In this document: positions 49,371 to 57,970 of the stretch, in pieces | How the letters are laid out: the number at the start of each line of letters is the position of its first letter | Position numbering within the stretch: the stretch's first letter is position 1 | Origin: JAKZVK01 sp965248255 | GTDB taxonomy: Bacteria; Acidobacteriota; Terriglobia; Bryobacterales; UBA6623 | DNA length: 64,000 nt | Assembly (NCBI GenBank): GCA_965248255.1 | Contig: CBDFIW010000001.1 | Location: 1 to 64,000, forward strand | Direction: 5' to 3' | Translations under genes and position numbers: made by a program | Notes under the pieces: model-generated | Seen by the model: the letters and a program-made list of their open reading frames with translations, nothing else | The model's database searches: none | What the model was told of the DNA's origin: nothing

Positions 49371-50953
49371 AAGGCAATGATAATGTCCCCCTGAGCAGGC
49401 AATAGAAATGTCCCCTAATCTGAAGCTCCACGAGGAGGTGAAAGATTGGGAAGGACATGGATGAGCGACAAGGAGCTGAGACGTAGTGAGGTGTTAGGCC
49501 GGGTGCGGCGTGGGGAGTGGAAGTTGAGCGAGGCGGCCATGCGGCTGGAGATCAGCTATCGCCAAGCCAAACGCCTGTGGAGCCGCTATCGCAAGGGCGG
49601 TGCCAAAGCGCTGGTGCACGGCAACGTCGGCCGCCGCTCGAACCGGGCCAAGCCGGCGGAGTTTCGTCAGCGCGTGATGGCCTTGGTGCGGGACACTATG
49701 GGGGCGAGCCGCAGCAGCGCTTCGGGCCGACACTGGCCGCGGAGCAGTTGCGAGAGGATCACGGCCTGGAGGTATCGGTGCGCACGCTGCGACGCTGGAT
49801 GCTCGCTGCCGGGCTGTGGAGCCGCCGCCGCAAGCGCCGGCCCCATCGCACCAGGCGGCAGCGCAAAGCGCACTTCGGCGAGCTGCTGCAACTCGACGGC
49901 AGCTTCCACGATTGGCTCGAGCAGCGCGCTCCGCGGGGCTGTTTGATGAACCTGGTCGACGACGCCACCGGGACAGCACTGTGCCGCTTCAGCAAAGAAG
50001 AAACCACCTGGGCGGCGGCGGACTTGCTGGCCGCTTGGGTGCGGGCCTACGGTGTACCGCAGGCGCTCTACCTGGACCGCAAGAGTGTCTACCAGCGACG
50101 CGCGACGACCAGCGAGCTGATCGAAGGCATCGAGCCCGAGACGCAGTTCGGGCGCATGTGTGCGAAGCTCGGCATCACGATCCTGGCGGCGGGCTCGCCG
50201 CAAGCCAAGGGACGTGTCGAACGCCATCACGGCACGCACCAAGACCGCCTGATCAAGAAGATGCGGCTGCGCGGGATCGTCGATTATGAGGCGGCGAACC
50301 GTTATCTCGACCAGGAGTACTTGGGCGAGCACAACGAGCGCTTCGCCTGCGAGCCGACGGTGGGAGCGGACTTTCACCAGGCGCTACCCCGTGGCACCGA
50401 GCTGCGACGAGTGTTCTGTTTCGAGTACGACCGGGTGGTAAGCAACGAGCGGGTGGTGCGTTTCGAGAATCGCTGCTTGCAGTTGAAGCCGAAACGCAAC
50501 CAGGGGGTGGGGGCGGGTGCACGGGTGACGGTCCAACAGTGGCGCGATCAGAGCTTGCAGGTGAGGTTTGAGGAGCACGAGATCGAGCACGAAGTGATCG
50601 CCACGCCGGTGCCGCAGCCGCGGGTGAAGCCGGCAGCGCAGCGGCGTCCGGGGGGCGGGCGCAAGCCGGCGGCGAACCACCCCTGGCGGCGAGTTGTATT
50701 GGGGAAAACACGATCTGCGAATTCATAAGAGGGCTGTGGAAATGCCGGATCGGACGGAAAGCGTGGAAAACCTTCTCGAGGCCGCCGTGCCGGGTTCGAG
50801 GAGCGGTGGATGGTTTTCCACCCTTCCCACCGCCCCTTGGAAATCGCTCACGCGATTCCCACAGTTCCACAGCCCCGACGACGACGATTCTCCCCTACCA
50901 CCCAGGGGACACTTCTACTGCCTTGCCGCAGGGGACATTTCTATTGGGCCTTG
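49371..50953 (+). mobile_element. ISNCY/IS481-like insertion sequence with doubled terminal motifs
   Basis: Each end carries two copies of a motif like CAATAGAAATGTCCCC, inverted between the ends: about 49375-49415 at the left and about 50909-50946 at the right. Between them is one transposase gene with a frameshift. The right end abuts the start region of a small chromosomal gene. The exact outer borders and target duplication are not certain. Confidence 0.7.
49446..50728 (+). pseudogene. ISNCY/IS481-like transposase, frameshifted
   Basis: A TTG at 49446 follows GAGGAGGTG. The N-terminal part is a helix-turn-helix (LSEAAMRLEISYRQAKRLWS). At about 49690 one base appears missing (GCGGGACACTATG), and the rest continues in the next frame from HYGGEPQQRFGPTLAAEQL. 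The catalytic core follows with Asp in ELLQLDGSFHDWLEQ, Asp in ALYLDRKSVYQ and Glu in SPQAKGRVERHHGT. The C-terminal domain (FCFEYDRVVSNERVVRFENR) is intact. Without frameshifting this copy makes no full transposase. Confidence 0.8.
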
Positions 50954-50990
50954 ACAATTCTTTGGCCGAGATTTGCGAACGCGGGTTACA

Positions 50991-51197
50991 ATGAAAGAGG
51001 GTCCGTGGTCCGAAATGACAGAGCACACACTGTGGGCTGAGATCGCGCGTTTGCAGCGAATGCAGCTCGATCCCAGCTTGTGGAAGAGTGTAGAAGAAGC
51101 CGCCGAGTTACTTACCGAAGGGCGCTTTCTCGAGGCTCAAGCGTTGGTTGAGAACGCTGAGGCACGAGCGCGGCTGGCCGCGACGGCAGCCCTGTAA
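50991..51197 (+). CDS. Small hypothetical protein
   Basis: A 68-residue frame starting at the ATG at 50991, with acidic, helical character (WAEIARLQRMQLDPSLWKSV, EEAAELLTEGRFLEAQALVE). There is no clear ribosome-binding site, and the insertion sequence ends about 38 bases upstream, so the native promoter may be lost. The codon use is protein-like. No family is recognised. Confidence 0.4.
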   Translation: MKEGPWSEMTEHTLWAEIARLQRMQLDPSLWKSVEEAAELLTEGRFLEAQALVENAEARARLAATAAL

Positions 51198-51306
51198 GTC
51201 CCTAAGGGTTCGGCGGCTCGATGACCCGTCCAATAGCGCAAATGTGTTCTGCGCCTCGAATTCAGAGAAGATCGGAACTATGTTGCTTGCTTTGCGGGCC
51301 GTATGT

Positions 51307-52051
51307 TCAGTTCACGAAGCGTACCCAGCCGAACCAGTTTGGAGAGTGAAACGAGCGGGGCACATCGGTTGGCAGCGGCGACCAGAGACTAAGGCCGCTG
51401 CGTTGACCGCTCCTGAGAGGCCGTCCCTGCGGCAAACCTTCCAGGCGGTTCAAGTTAAGCCGCCAACGATCGCCGATGCGGGGCGGTGTGTGCACGGCGT
51501 CCCTGGCGAAGTTCGCCAACGGGATAGCCAGCTCAAGGACCCAGTGGTCGTCGACGGGTGAGGGGTCCTTCTTCCGACGGCCTTGCCAGGTTGCTCGGTA
51601 GCGCACGCCTTCCGGTTTCCAGGTTGGCGGGGCCCGTCCACCAATCGGTCTTGCAGCGGTTGAGCATCGTCCCGATGGCGTTGATCTCGAAGGTGTAGTA
51701 GTTGCGCACGTTGGAGGGGTTGGGGCTGAGGAAGATCTCGACGCAGTCGTCCCGCGAGACGGGACCGTGGCGCTCGATGATGTAGGCCGAGATGCGCTTG
51801 TCGATGCAGTAGTAGCCGATGTAGAGGTTCTCGTTGTCCCAGACCATCTTGGCGACCGTCTGTTGTTTGTCGGCGGGCGCGGGCGGCAAGAAGTGGAAAT
51901 CGCCGACGGAGGACGCTTTCTTCCAGGCCTCTTCATCGAGCTTGGCGTCGATCACGATGGCGGAGGCGGCTCGGTGAAGGTCGTAGTTGGAGTGCTGCTG
52001 CGCGGAAAGAGCTGCGCAGGTGCTCATCAGGATTCCCAGTCGCAGCCACAT
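51307..52051 (-). pseudogene. Exported CBM9-like carbohydrate-binding protein, frameshifted
   Basis: The ATG at 52051 begins a signal peptide (MWLRLGILMSTCAALSAQQ) and a family 9-like carbohydrate-binding fold (IVIDAKLDEEAWKKASSV, AKMVWDNENLYIGYYC, DDCVEIFLSPNPSNVRNYY). At a CCCC run near 51632-51638 one extra C shifts the frame. With three C the sequence continues as GPPTWKPEGVRYRATWQG and through DDHWVLELAIPLANFA to SPNWFGWVRFVN, the usual CBM9 end. These proteins are typical of polysaccharide-degrading Acidobacteriota. Confidence 0.78.
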
Positions 52052-52215
52052 ACGGTTGCTTTCCCTCTTCGGTTGTAGGCCTTGGGCGGGCACAGCGGTC
52101 CGCCCCTACAAACGGTTACCTATGTCGCGGTCAGTTCAACACCTACTGATCGTTAGGCCGACCTCGCCATCCGTCTGCGACGACGGCGATTCCCAGCAGA
52201 GAGACCAAGCATGCG

Positions 52216-53334
52216 TCAGCCGTCCGACAGCGCCCGGTCGAGCGCTTCGACATAGAAGTACTCGCCCCACATGACCGATTCGTTGACCCCCAGACCAAGG
52301 TGAAGGTGATAGACGCCTTCGGTCAGGATGCCCTCCCAATCCGGCCGGCCAACTGCCAGGAAGGGCTCCTGCGAGAGGGTCACCAGCATGTGTCGCGCTG
52401 TCTCAGCGTAGAGAACGGCCTTACCGGGATCTGTCGTGAGCTTCGCCAAGCGCAGCAATCCCGCGGCGATGATGGCTGCCGCGGAACTGTCGAGGTGTTG
52501 GGGTTGATCAGCCGGCGTGTCGTAGTCGAAAAGCGGCACGGCGTTGGCGGGCGTTTCGCGGATAAAGAAGTCGGCGCAGGCTTCGGCAGTGCGCAAGAAC
52601 CGCGCATCGCGGACCAGTTTGTAAGAAGCCGTGAACCCGTAGATCGCCCATGCCAACCCACGCGACCAGCAGGAATCGCCACGGACTCCCTGCTGCGTTG
52701 TTTGGCGCAAGAACTCTCCTGTTTCGAGGTCGAACATACCCTCGTGTGACGAGCTGCCGTCGCCGCGGATGAGCACCCGCCGCGTCGTTAGGCAATGCTC
52801 GATCGCGACGTTCATCAGCCTCTCGTCGCCGGTTTGGAGGGTGGCGTAGAAGATGATCCCGACGTTGGCCATGATGTCGATGAACAACGAGTCGGGCCCC
52901 ATGAACGAGCACAGATATTGCCCCTTTTCCTTGAAGCGCAGGGCTAGAGTGCTTCCCGCTTGAATGACTACGTCGTTAAGTTGTCTTTCTCCGGTGAGCT
53001 TGTACCAGCGGTGATACGTCGAAAGGAAGATGAAACCGAGGTCGTGGACGTCGCGGTCCATCTTGCGTGGCTCGAGCGGCGTGGTGTAGCGCTCGGCCTG
53101 GTTCTTCCATTCGGCATCCCCCGTGCGGGCATGGAAGATCCACATCATGCCGGGCAGAAAGCCGTCGCACCAGTGCGTCCAGGCCTCGCCGGCATGCCGC
53201 CAACGTCCCTGCCGGGTATACATCGGGTAGAAATCGGGATCGCGTTCGATCAGAGCTTTGACTTGCTTCTGGGCGAAGTCGAAAGCGCGCTCGAGCGTGG
53301 GCCGCCAGGTAGACGAAGGGCAAATCTCGATCAT
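52216..53334 (-). CDS. Glycoside hydrolase family 88 (unsaturated glucuronyl hydrolase)
   Basis: The ATG at 53334 gives a 372-residue alpha/alpha-barrel enzyme that removes unsaturated uronic acid from oligosaccharides released by lyases. Family blocks are WTHWCDGFLPGMMWIFHART, DRDVHDLGFIFLSTYHRWYK (with a likely catalytic Asp), FIDIMANVGIIFYA, GDSCWSRGLAWAIYGF and LDSSAAAIIAAGLLRL. No signal peptide is visible, so it is probably cytoplasmic. It fits with the truncated beta-helix (lyase-like) and CBM9 genes as a pectin or glycosaminoglycan theme. Confidence 0.9.
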   Translation of the reverse strand: MIEICPSSTWRPTLERAFDFAQKQVKALIERDPDFYPMYTRQGRWRHAGEAWTHWCDGFLPGMMWIFHARTGDAEWKNQAERYTTPLEPRKMDRDVHDLGFIFLSTYHRWYKLTGERQLNDVVIQAGSTLALRFKEKGQYLCSFMGPDSLFIDIMANVGIIFYATLQTGDERLMNVAIEHCLTTRRVLIRGDGSSSHEGMFDLETGEFLRQTTQQGVRGDSCWSRGLAWAIYGFTASYKLVRDARFLRTAEACADFFIRETPANAVPLFDYDTPADQPQHLDSSAAAIIAAGLLRLAKLTTDPGKAVLYAETARHMLVTLSQEPFLAVGRPDWEGILTEGVYHLHLGLGVNESVMWGEYFYVEALDRALSDG

Positions 53335-53389
53335 GAGAGGGACCAGTGTAGCAGGGCGGTTAACGGGGACCGGCCGGGGCTGGAGGACC

Positions 53390-53695
53390 TTAGCCCGCGT
53401 CGGATTTCTTGAGGTACGCGTCGCGGTTCTCGCGCGACTCGAAATAGAAAGTCTCTCCGTCGATCTCCGTTTTGACCGCAAGGCGCTCGTCGATGTAGGT
53501 ACCCGAGACCGGGTCGCGTACGAGCCGGCCGGCTTCAACCGGGGGCTCCGAGGCCTGGCCACCGCGCGAGGGGCGCGCCGCGTCGTTTTCCTGCGACGAG
53601 CCCATGACGCGCTTGACGGCGTTGATCACATCGACGATCAGCCAGCGAGCCAGCGCCAGCAGGATGCCGATGAAGATGAGGATGATGAGGTTGCG
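53390..53695 (-). CDS. Small membrane protein of the PP0621/YHS-like type
   Basis: The product has one N-terminal transmembrane helix (LRNLIILIFIGILLALARWL), a flexible linker and a C-terminal domain with LVRDPVSGTYIDERLAV and TFYFESRENRDAYLKK, as in PP0621-like proteins. The Cys residues that would bind metal in YHS domains are missing. The start is uncertain: TTG at 53695 is chosen because it begins at the helix, but a TTG at 53737 is also in frame. Function unknown. Confidence 0.65.
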   Translation of the reverse strand, partial: RNLIILIFIGILLALARWLIVDVINAVKRVMGSSQENDAARPSRGGQASEPPVEAGRLVRDPVSGTYIDERLAVKTEIDGETFYFESRENRDAYLKKSDAG

Positions 53696-53736
53696 CAAGG
53701 TTGCAACTCGCGACCGGGTTCCACCCGCAAACGGCA

Positions 53737-53766
53737 AAGGGCGTCGGCCTTCTGACCGGCGCCCTT
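53737..53766. terminator. Hairpin downstream of the TPR protein gene
   Basis: The sequences AAGGGCGTCGG and CCGGCGCCCTT form an 11-bp stem, with one G-U pair on one strand, around an eight-base loop. It lies 40 bases after the TPR gene stop on the minus strand. No clear T run follows, so termination efficiency is uncertain. Confidence 0.45.
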
Positions 53767-53806
53767 CGCGCGAACGAATCGTGCCGATGACCCTCGAGCA
53801 GCCGGT

Positions 53807-54952
53807 TTACTGCTTCTTCCGGCGTTTGCGTTTCTTGGCGTCGGGGTTCTGGTAGCTGGTCGAGACGCTACCCTTCAAACTTTGAATCATCGCCTGGGCC
53901 TGAGCTGCGTACGGCCCGCTCGGGTTGGAGCTGACGCAAGCCTCGAAGGCCTCAATCGTGCCCGGGACCGGTTGAATCGAGCCGTCTGCGCCCATTTTCG
54001 CCTGTGCCATCATCGTGACGCCGAGCTGGTAGTGTGCAGGGCTGTAGGTCGGGTCGATCTCAATGGCTTTGCGGAACGCGTCGACCGCCCCGTCGGTGTT
54101 TTGATTGTTGATCATGACAGCGCCCAGGTTGAAGTAGTACTTCCCTGCGTTCCCTGGATCGAGGGTCGCCGCCTTTTCCAACTCGACAAACCCCTCCTCC
54201 TCGTTACCGTTCTTGATCATCTCGAGAGCCAAGTTGTTCCGGAAGCCGGCGTTGTCGGGCTGGATCTCAAGCGCCTTGAGATAGGCTTGGATCGAGCTGT
54301 CTCGCGCGGTTTTGGCGTCGTCACCTCGCAACGCACCGGCGTACGCAGACTGTGCTCGACCGAGCTGGGCCCAAGGGGCAACCTGTTTAGCATCGAGCGC
54401 ACCGGCTGTCTCGAAGCTGGCAATCGCGAGTTTGTAGTTCCTGGCGTCCATCGCGTCCATGCCGGCGTTGAAGGCGTCGTTCAACTCCTTGTTCCTGCTG
54501 ATCTGCTGGCGACGCTTTTTGAGCGACGCCTCATAGGCCTTGCGCTGGTCGGGAGTCATACCGCGCAACTGCTGCTCGGTCATCTGACCCTTGTTGGCGG
54601 CTGCGCGTTCGCTCGCCAGCTTGGCCAGATCGAAGTCCAACTTGGTCGGCTCGCCGGCGCTGGACGGCTTGACATTGTTGACCTTGCCCTTCTGGTTGCC
54701 GCCGACTTCCAGAGTGATGTTGTAGACCCCCATGGGCAGGAAACCGAATAGATACTCACCACGCTTGTTGGTCTTGACCTCTTGCTTGCCCCGCATTTCC
54801 TGACGCTCGGCGCGCACAACCGCCCCTTGGAGAGGCTGGCCGTCTGGACCGATGACCTTGCCCCCAAGCTTGCCCATCTGGCCGTAGGAAATTCCGGTTG
54901 GCAGTAACAGTGCGACCGCCAACAAGGCGGTCCGATACGCTTTAGCAAACAT
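53807..54952 (-). CDS. Exported TPR protein with carboxypeptidase-regulatory-like domain
   Basis: The ATG at 54952 begins a signal peptide (YRTALLAVALLLPTGISYGQ). Residues about 25-100 form a carboxypeptidase regulatory-like/CnaB fold (KLGGKVIGPDGQPLQGAVVR, KTNKRGEYLFGFLPMGVYNI). A Gln/Arg-rich helical linker follows, then at least three TPR units (AFNAGMDAMDARNYKLAIAS, NNLALEMIKNGNEEEGFVEL, YYFNLGAVMINNQNTDGAVD). The C-terminus is strongly basic (KKRKRRKKQ). This domain pair is common in Acidobacteriota. A scaffold role in the periplasm or outer membrane is inferred. Confidence 0.82.
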   Translation of the reverse strand: MFAKAYRTALLAVALLLPTGISYGQMGKLGGKVIGPDGQPLQGAVVRAERQEMRGKQEVKTNKRGEYLFGFLPMGVYNITLEVGGNQKGKVNNVKPSSAGEPTKLDFDLAKLASERAAANKGQMTEQQLRGMTPDQRKAYEASLKKRRQQISRNKELNDAFNAGMDAMDARNYKLAIASFETAGALDAKQVAPWAQLGRAQSAYAGALRGDDAKTARDSSIQAYLKALEIQPDNAGFRNNLALEMIKNGNEEEGFVELEKAATLDPGNAGKYYFNLGAVMINNQNTDGAVDAFRKAIEIDPTYSPAHYQLGVTMMAQAKMGADGSIQPVPGTIEAFEACVSSNPSGPYAAQAQAMIQSLKGSVSTSYQNPDAKKRKRRKKQ

Positions 54953-55169
54953 GCTCGACTCCTTGGTAGAACACCTCATTCTACCTGCTCAGAATACAAC
55001 ATCCTGGCCGTCAAGGCCAAACGGATAAGGGGACCGCCGGGCGTCCAACGGAGGCGTTAGAAAAGACGAGCAGGAACCCTATTTCGTTACCAGCAGACTG
55101 CCCGCGGCGGCTCGGGCCGGCCGGTAACCTCCGGCGAGAAACGGATGGTTCGACCCCAGAGGGTGTTGC

Positions 55170-55871
55170 CTAAAGGGCCGCTACGCGTGATTCATAAGCT
55201 ATTGGGTCGGGAACTCCGGCTCGTTCGAAAGCCCGAAGGCGCAACACGCAGCTGTCGCAGCAGCCGCAAGCCCTTTCCGACGAGCGATAGCATGACCAGG
55301 TCAGATGCAGAGGCGCACCGATGGCGACACCCCGGCGTACGATTTCGGTCTTCGAGAAGCCGATCAACGGTGTCTCGATTCGAATGCTAGTGTTCGGCTT
55401 CGTTCCGGTCTCGATCACCCGGTTGAACGCTTCGTAATAGGCTGGACGGCAGTCCGGATAACCAGAGCTATCCTGCTCGACCGCACCCACAAACAGGGCG
55501 TCGGCGCCGAGCACTTCGGCCCAAGAAACAGCGGCTGAGAGGAAGTGGGCGTTGCGAAAAGGGACGTAGGTGATGGGTATTTCCCCTTGAGCCGCGGCCA
55601 CGAGGTCGGCGTTGGGAACGGCCAGCGAGCGGTCGGTTAAGGCTGATCCTCCGATCGCCCGCATGTAGTTCTGATTGATGCGCAGGCGGCATTCAGCGCC
55701 GAGAGAATCGGCGATCTCATCGAAAGCCCTATTCTCGCGCTCCTCGGTGCGTTGGCCATAGGAGGAATGCAGGACGGCGAGGCGATGCGTCGTGGCGGCG
55801 ATCGTCGCCGTCACGCAACTGTCCATGCCTCCGCTGAGCAGCACGACGGCGATGGGCCGCTGGGATGACAT
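55170..55871 (-). CDS. queC: 7-cyano-7-deazaguanine synthase
   Basis: A 233-residue enzyme that converts carboxydeazaguanine to preQ0 with ATP and ammonia in queuosine biosynthesis. The PP-loop SGGMDS is at residues 13-18, and FRNAHFLSAAVSWAEVL and LFVGAVEQDSSGYPDCRPAY are family blocks. The zinc site is the C-terminal CYRSSERACGCCDSC cluster. Length is normal. It lies 88 bases downstream of cpoB; no other queuosine genes are adjacent. Confidence 0.95.
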   Translation of the reverse strand: MSSQRPIAVVLLSGGMDSCVTATIAATTHRLAVLHSSYGQRTEERENRAFDEIADSLGAECRLRINQNYMRAIGGSALTDRSLAVPNADLVAAAQGEIPITYVPFRNAHFLSAAVSWAEVLGADALFVGAVEQDSSGYPDCRPAYYEAFNRVIETGTKPNTSIRIETPLIGFSKTEIVRRGVAIGAPLHLTWSCYRSSERACGCCDSCVLRLRAFERAGVPDPIAYESRVAAL

Positions 55872-55959
55872 TGGTCCTCATGATATCGCGGGCGGCAACG
55901 CCGCTTGCGCGCGGTAGCCGCGATAAAGAAAACGTTCTGATCTGATTACGCGACTCGGT

Positions 55960-56865
55960 TTACGGGGCGCTTTGGGCGCGGCGAGTCGGAGAAGGCTTAT
56001 CCACGAAGCTTTGCAATTCCTGGAGCTGTGCCTCGGCGTTCGGCGCGATGTTGCTGTAGGGGTATCGCTGGACGACCGAGCGAAACTCGGCTGCGGCTTC
56101 GTTCAGGCGGTTGAGCTTCATCAACGACATGCCCTTCTTGTACTGGGCATCGGGCGTGATGGTTCCCTCGGGGTACCTTTCGAGCACAAGGTCGAAGTTG
56201 CGGATGGCATCCTCGAAGTTGCCTTGCTGGTAGGCAAGCGCGCCCAAGTGATACTGCGCCTCGGAAGCCCGTACCGACTGGCCATGTTCGCGAAGGTAGT
56301 CTTGGAACTCCTGACGGGCCAGCTCGTAGTTGCCGCGGTTGAAGTCCATCAAGGCCGCATTGAAGAGGGTCTCGGAAGCCCCCACGCTCGGGACCGGCGG
56401 CGGGTTCCTCGACGTGAGGGCGCCTTCATCAAGGCTGCCCGGAGGCGGCAGCGTGGTCAGGTGGTTCTTGATGTCGGCGACTTCCTGCTGAACCTTGGTA
56501 ATCCTGCTGATGAGGGCTTCGATCTGGTCACGCAGGCCCCCGAACTCGGCGGCCATCGTGTCCACCCGTGTGCTCATTGAGGCCATGGGCCGGACAACCG
56601 ACTCCCCCTGCTGGGCGATGCTGCGGTCGATCACGGCCATGCGCTGCGTCATGCGCTTGGTCTCTTCGAGATTCTGTTTCATCAGCTCTTCGAGCACAGC
56701 CATACGCTCGAAGTACTGGCTCTTGAATTGGCGAACCTCGTTCTGGAGCAGAGCCATGTCCCGCTGAAGCTGCAGGATCTCTTTGGCAACCGGAAAGGCC
56801 GGGCCAGCCCAGGCCAGACCCAGCACTATGACGGGCAGCAGTCCAGCAAGCGGGTGCCGGACCAT
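55960..56865 (-). CDS. cpoB: Tol-Pal system protein CpoB/YbgF
   Basis: The ATG at 56865, preceded by GGAAGGAAG, gives a 301-residue periplasmic protein with a signal peptide (LLPVIVLGLAWAGPAFPVA). A long N-terminal coiled coil follows (EILQLQRDMALLQNEVRQFK), then C-terminal TPR units (FNAALMDFNRGNYELARQEF, YHLGALAYQQGNFEDAIRNF, YKKGMSLMKLNRLNEAAAEF). CpoB coordinates outer-membrane constriction with peptidoglycan synthesis. It sits after pal but is separated from it by a strong terminator-like hairpin, so it probably has its own promoter. Confidence 0.92.
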   Translation of the reverse strand: MVRHPLAGLLPVIVLGLAWAGPAFPVAKEILQLQRDMALLQNEVRQFKSQYFERMAVLEELMKQNLEETKRMTQRMAVIDRSIAQQGESVVRPMASMSTRVDTMAAEFGGLRDQIEALISRITKVQQEVADIKNHLTTLPPPGSLDEGALTSRNPPPVPSVGASETLFNAALMDFNRGNYELARQEFQDYLREHGQSVRASEAQYHLGALAYQQGNFEDAIRNFDLVLERYPEGTITPDAQYKKGMSLMKLNRLNEAAAEFRSVVQRYPYSNIAPNAEAQLQELQSFVDKPSPTRRAQSAP

Positions 56866-57001
56866 CGAGTGAGATCTTCCTTCCCCGCTCACGACAGGTA
56901 ACTCCACTTGACAGACGCCTCAGACCGGCGCGCGGTTGCAGCCGCCGCGTTTCTCAATCTTCCTGCTCTACCTTACCAAAAACCGAACCCGGAAAAACAA
57001 A

Positions 57002-57051
57002 CAGGGATGCGCCCCTGGGGCGGCTCAGGCGCCCGGGGGAACGCATCCCTG
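57002..57051 (-). terminator. Strong terminator-like hairpin after pal
   Basis: A perfect 10-bp stem CAGGGATGCG/CGCATCCCTG encloses a GC-rich loop that can pair further. On the minus strand it is followed by TTTGTTTTT, so it looks like a rho-independent terminator for the tol-pal operon, 20 bases after the pal stop. Confidence 0.8.
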
Positions 57052-57071
57052 CAATCTAACTCACCGGCTGG

Positions 57072-57836
57072 CTAGCGGGCCGCCGAGAAGTGCGCCCGGC
57101 GGTTGCGCTGCCAACAGCTTTCGTCCGACGCGGTGCACTGCGGTCGCTCTTCGCCGTAGCTGATGGTGGTCAGTTTGCCGGCAGGAACGCCCTGGTTGAC
57201 CAGGTTGTCCCGTGCCGCGGTAGCACGCTGATCACCCAATGCCAAGTTGTACTCGTTGGTGCCCCGCTCATCGCAGTGCCCCTCGACCACGACCCGCCCG
57301 CTCGCGTAGTCGTTGAACAGCCGCTTCAACGCACTCGCGTTCGACCGCAACGTCGCCGCGGCATCCGAGCGGATATCGCTCTTGTCGTAGTCGAAGTAAG
57401 CGTCCCGAACTGCACTGCTTAAAGCGTCGGGGAACTCGGGCTTGGGTGGCGGCGGCGGTGGCGGTGGCGGCGGCACGCGCACGGTAACGGTGGCCGTCGC
57501 GCTGGCTTCTCCTCCTTGGCCTTTCACAGTGAGCGTATACGTGGTCGTCTGGGTCGGGAAGACCTCGCGACTGCCATTGACACGCACCGACCCGATGCCC
57601 TGGTTCAACGATGCGCTGGTCGCGTTGCTGGACGACCATTTCAGCGTCGCCGACTTACCCCGCTCGATGGAACTGGGCTCGGCTGTCAGGCTCGCCGTCG
57701 GCCTCGCTGGTGGCGGTGGCTCCACCTCCGGTGGCGGTGGCGGCGGCGGTGGCACGGGTGCCTCCTTGCAGCCAACCGCGAATAGAGCTAAGAATACGCT
57801 GAGGATAATCAGCGCGATTTGACGCTTCCGTTGCAT
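57072..57836 (-). CDS. pal: Peptidoglycan-associated lipoprotein Pal, with Ig-like insert
   Basis: The ATG at 57836 gives a 254-residue lipoprotein with a lipobox ending in LFAVGC (Cys23) and a Pro-rich linker. An Ig-like fold comes next (TASLTAEPSSIERGKSATLK, TYTLTVKGQGGEASATATVT), then a second Pro stretch. The C-terminal OmpA-like peptidoglycan-binding domain follows (FDYDKSDIRSDAAATLRSNA, VVEGHCDERGTNEYNLALGD, RRAHFSAAR). The extra Ig-like domain makes it longer than proteobacterial Pal. It follows tolB after 134 bases. Confidence 0.93.
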   Translation of the reverse strand: MQRKRQIALIILSVFLALFAVGCKEAPVPPPPPPPPEVEPPPPARPTASLTAEPSSIERGKSATLKWSSSNATSASLNQGIGSVRVNGSREVFPTQTTTYTLTVKGQGGEASATATVTVRVPPPPPPPPPPKPEFPDALSSAVRDAYFDYDKSDIRSDAAATLRSNASALKRLFNDYASGRVVVEGHCDERGTNEYNLALGDQRATAARDNLVNQGVPAGKLTTISYGEERPQCTASDESCWQRNRRAHFSAAR

Positions 57837-57970
57837 GTGAAGTCCTATGCCTCCTCCGAATGTTCTGCGGCACGTATGACTGCGGCGTGCACAGAAGGAA
57901 ATGATAGCAGGTCTTGCGCCTTTTGCAAGTACTCCTGTTCTCAATGGCGGCGGCCCCGCGAGCCTGCCGT

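Noticed and set aside
52960..53755. Plus-strand frames opposite the GH88 and small membrane protein genes
   Set aside because: They are antisense shadows with no domain features.
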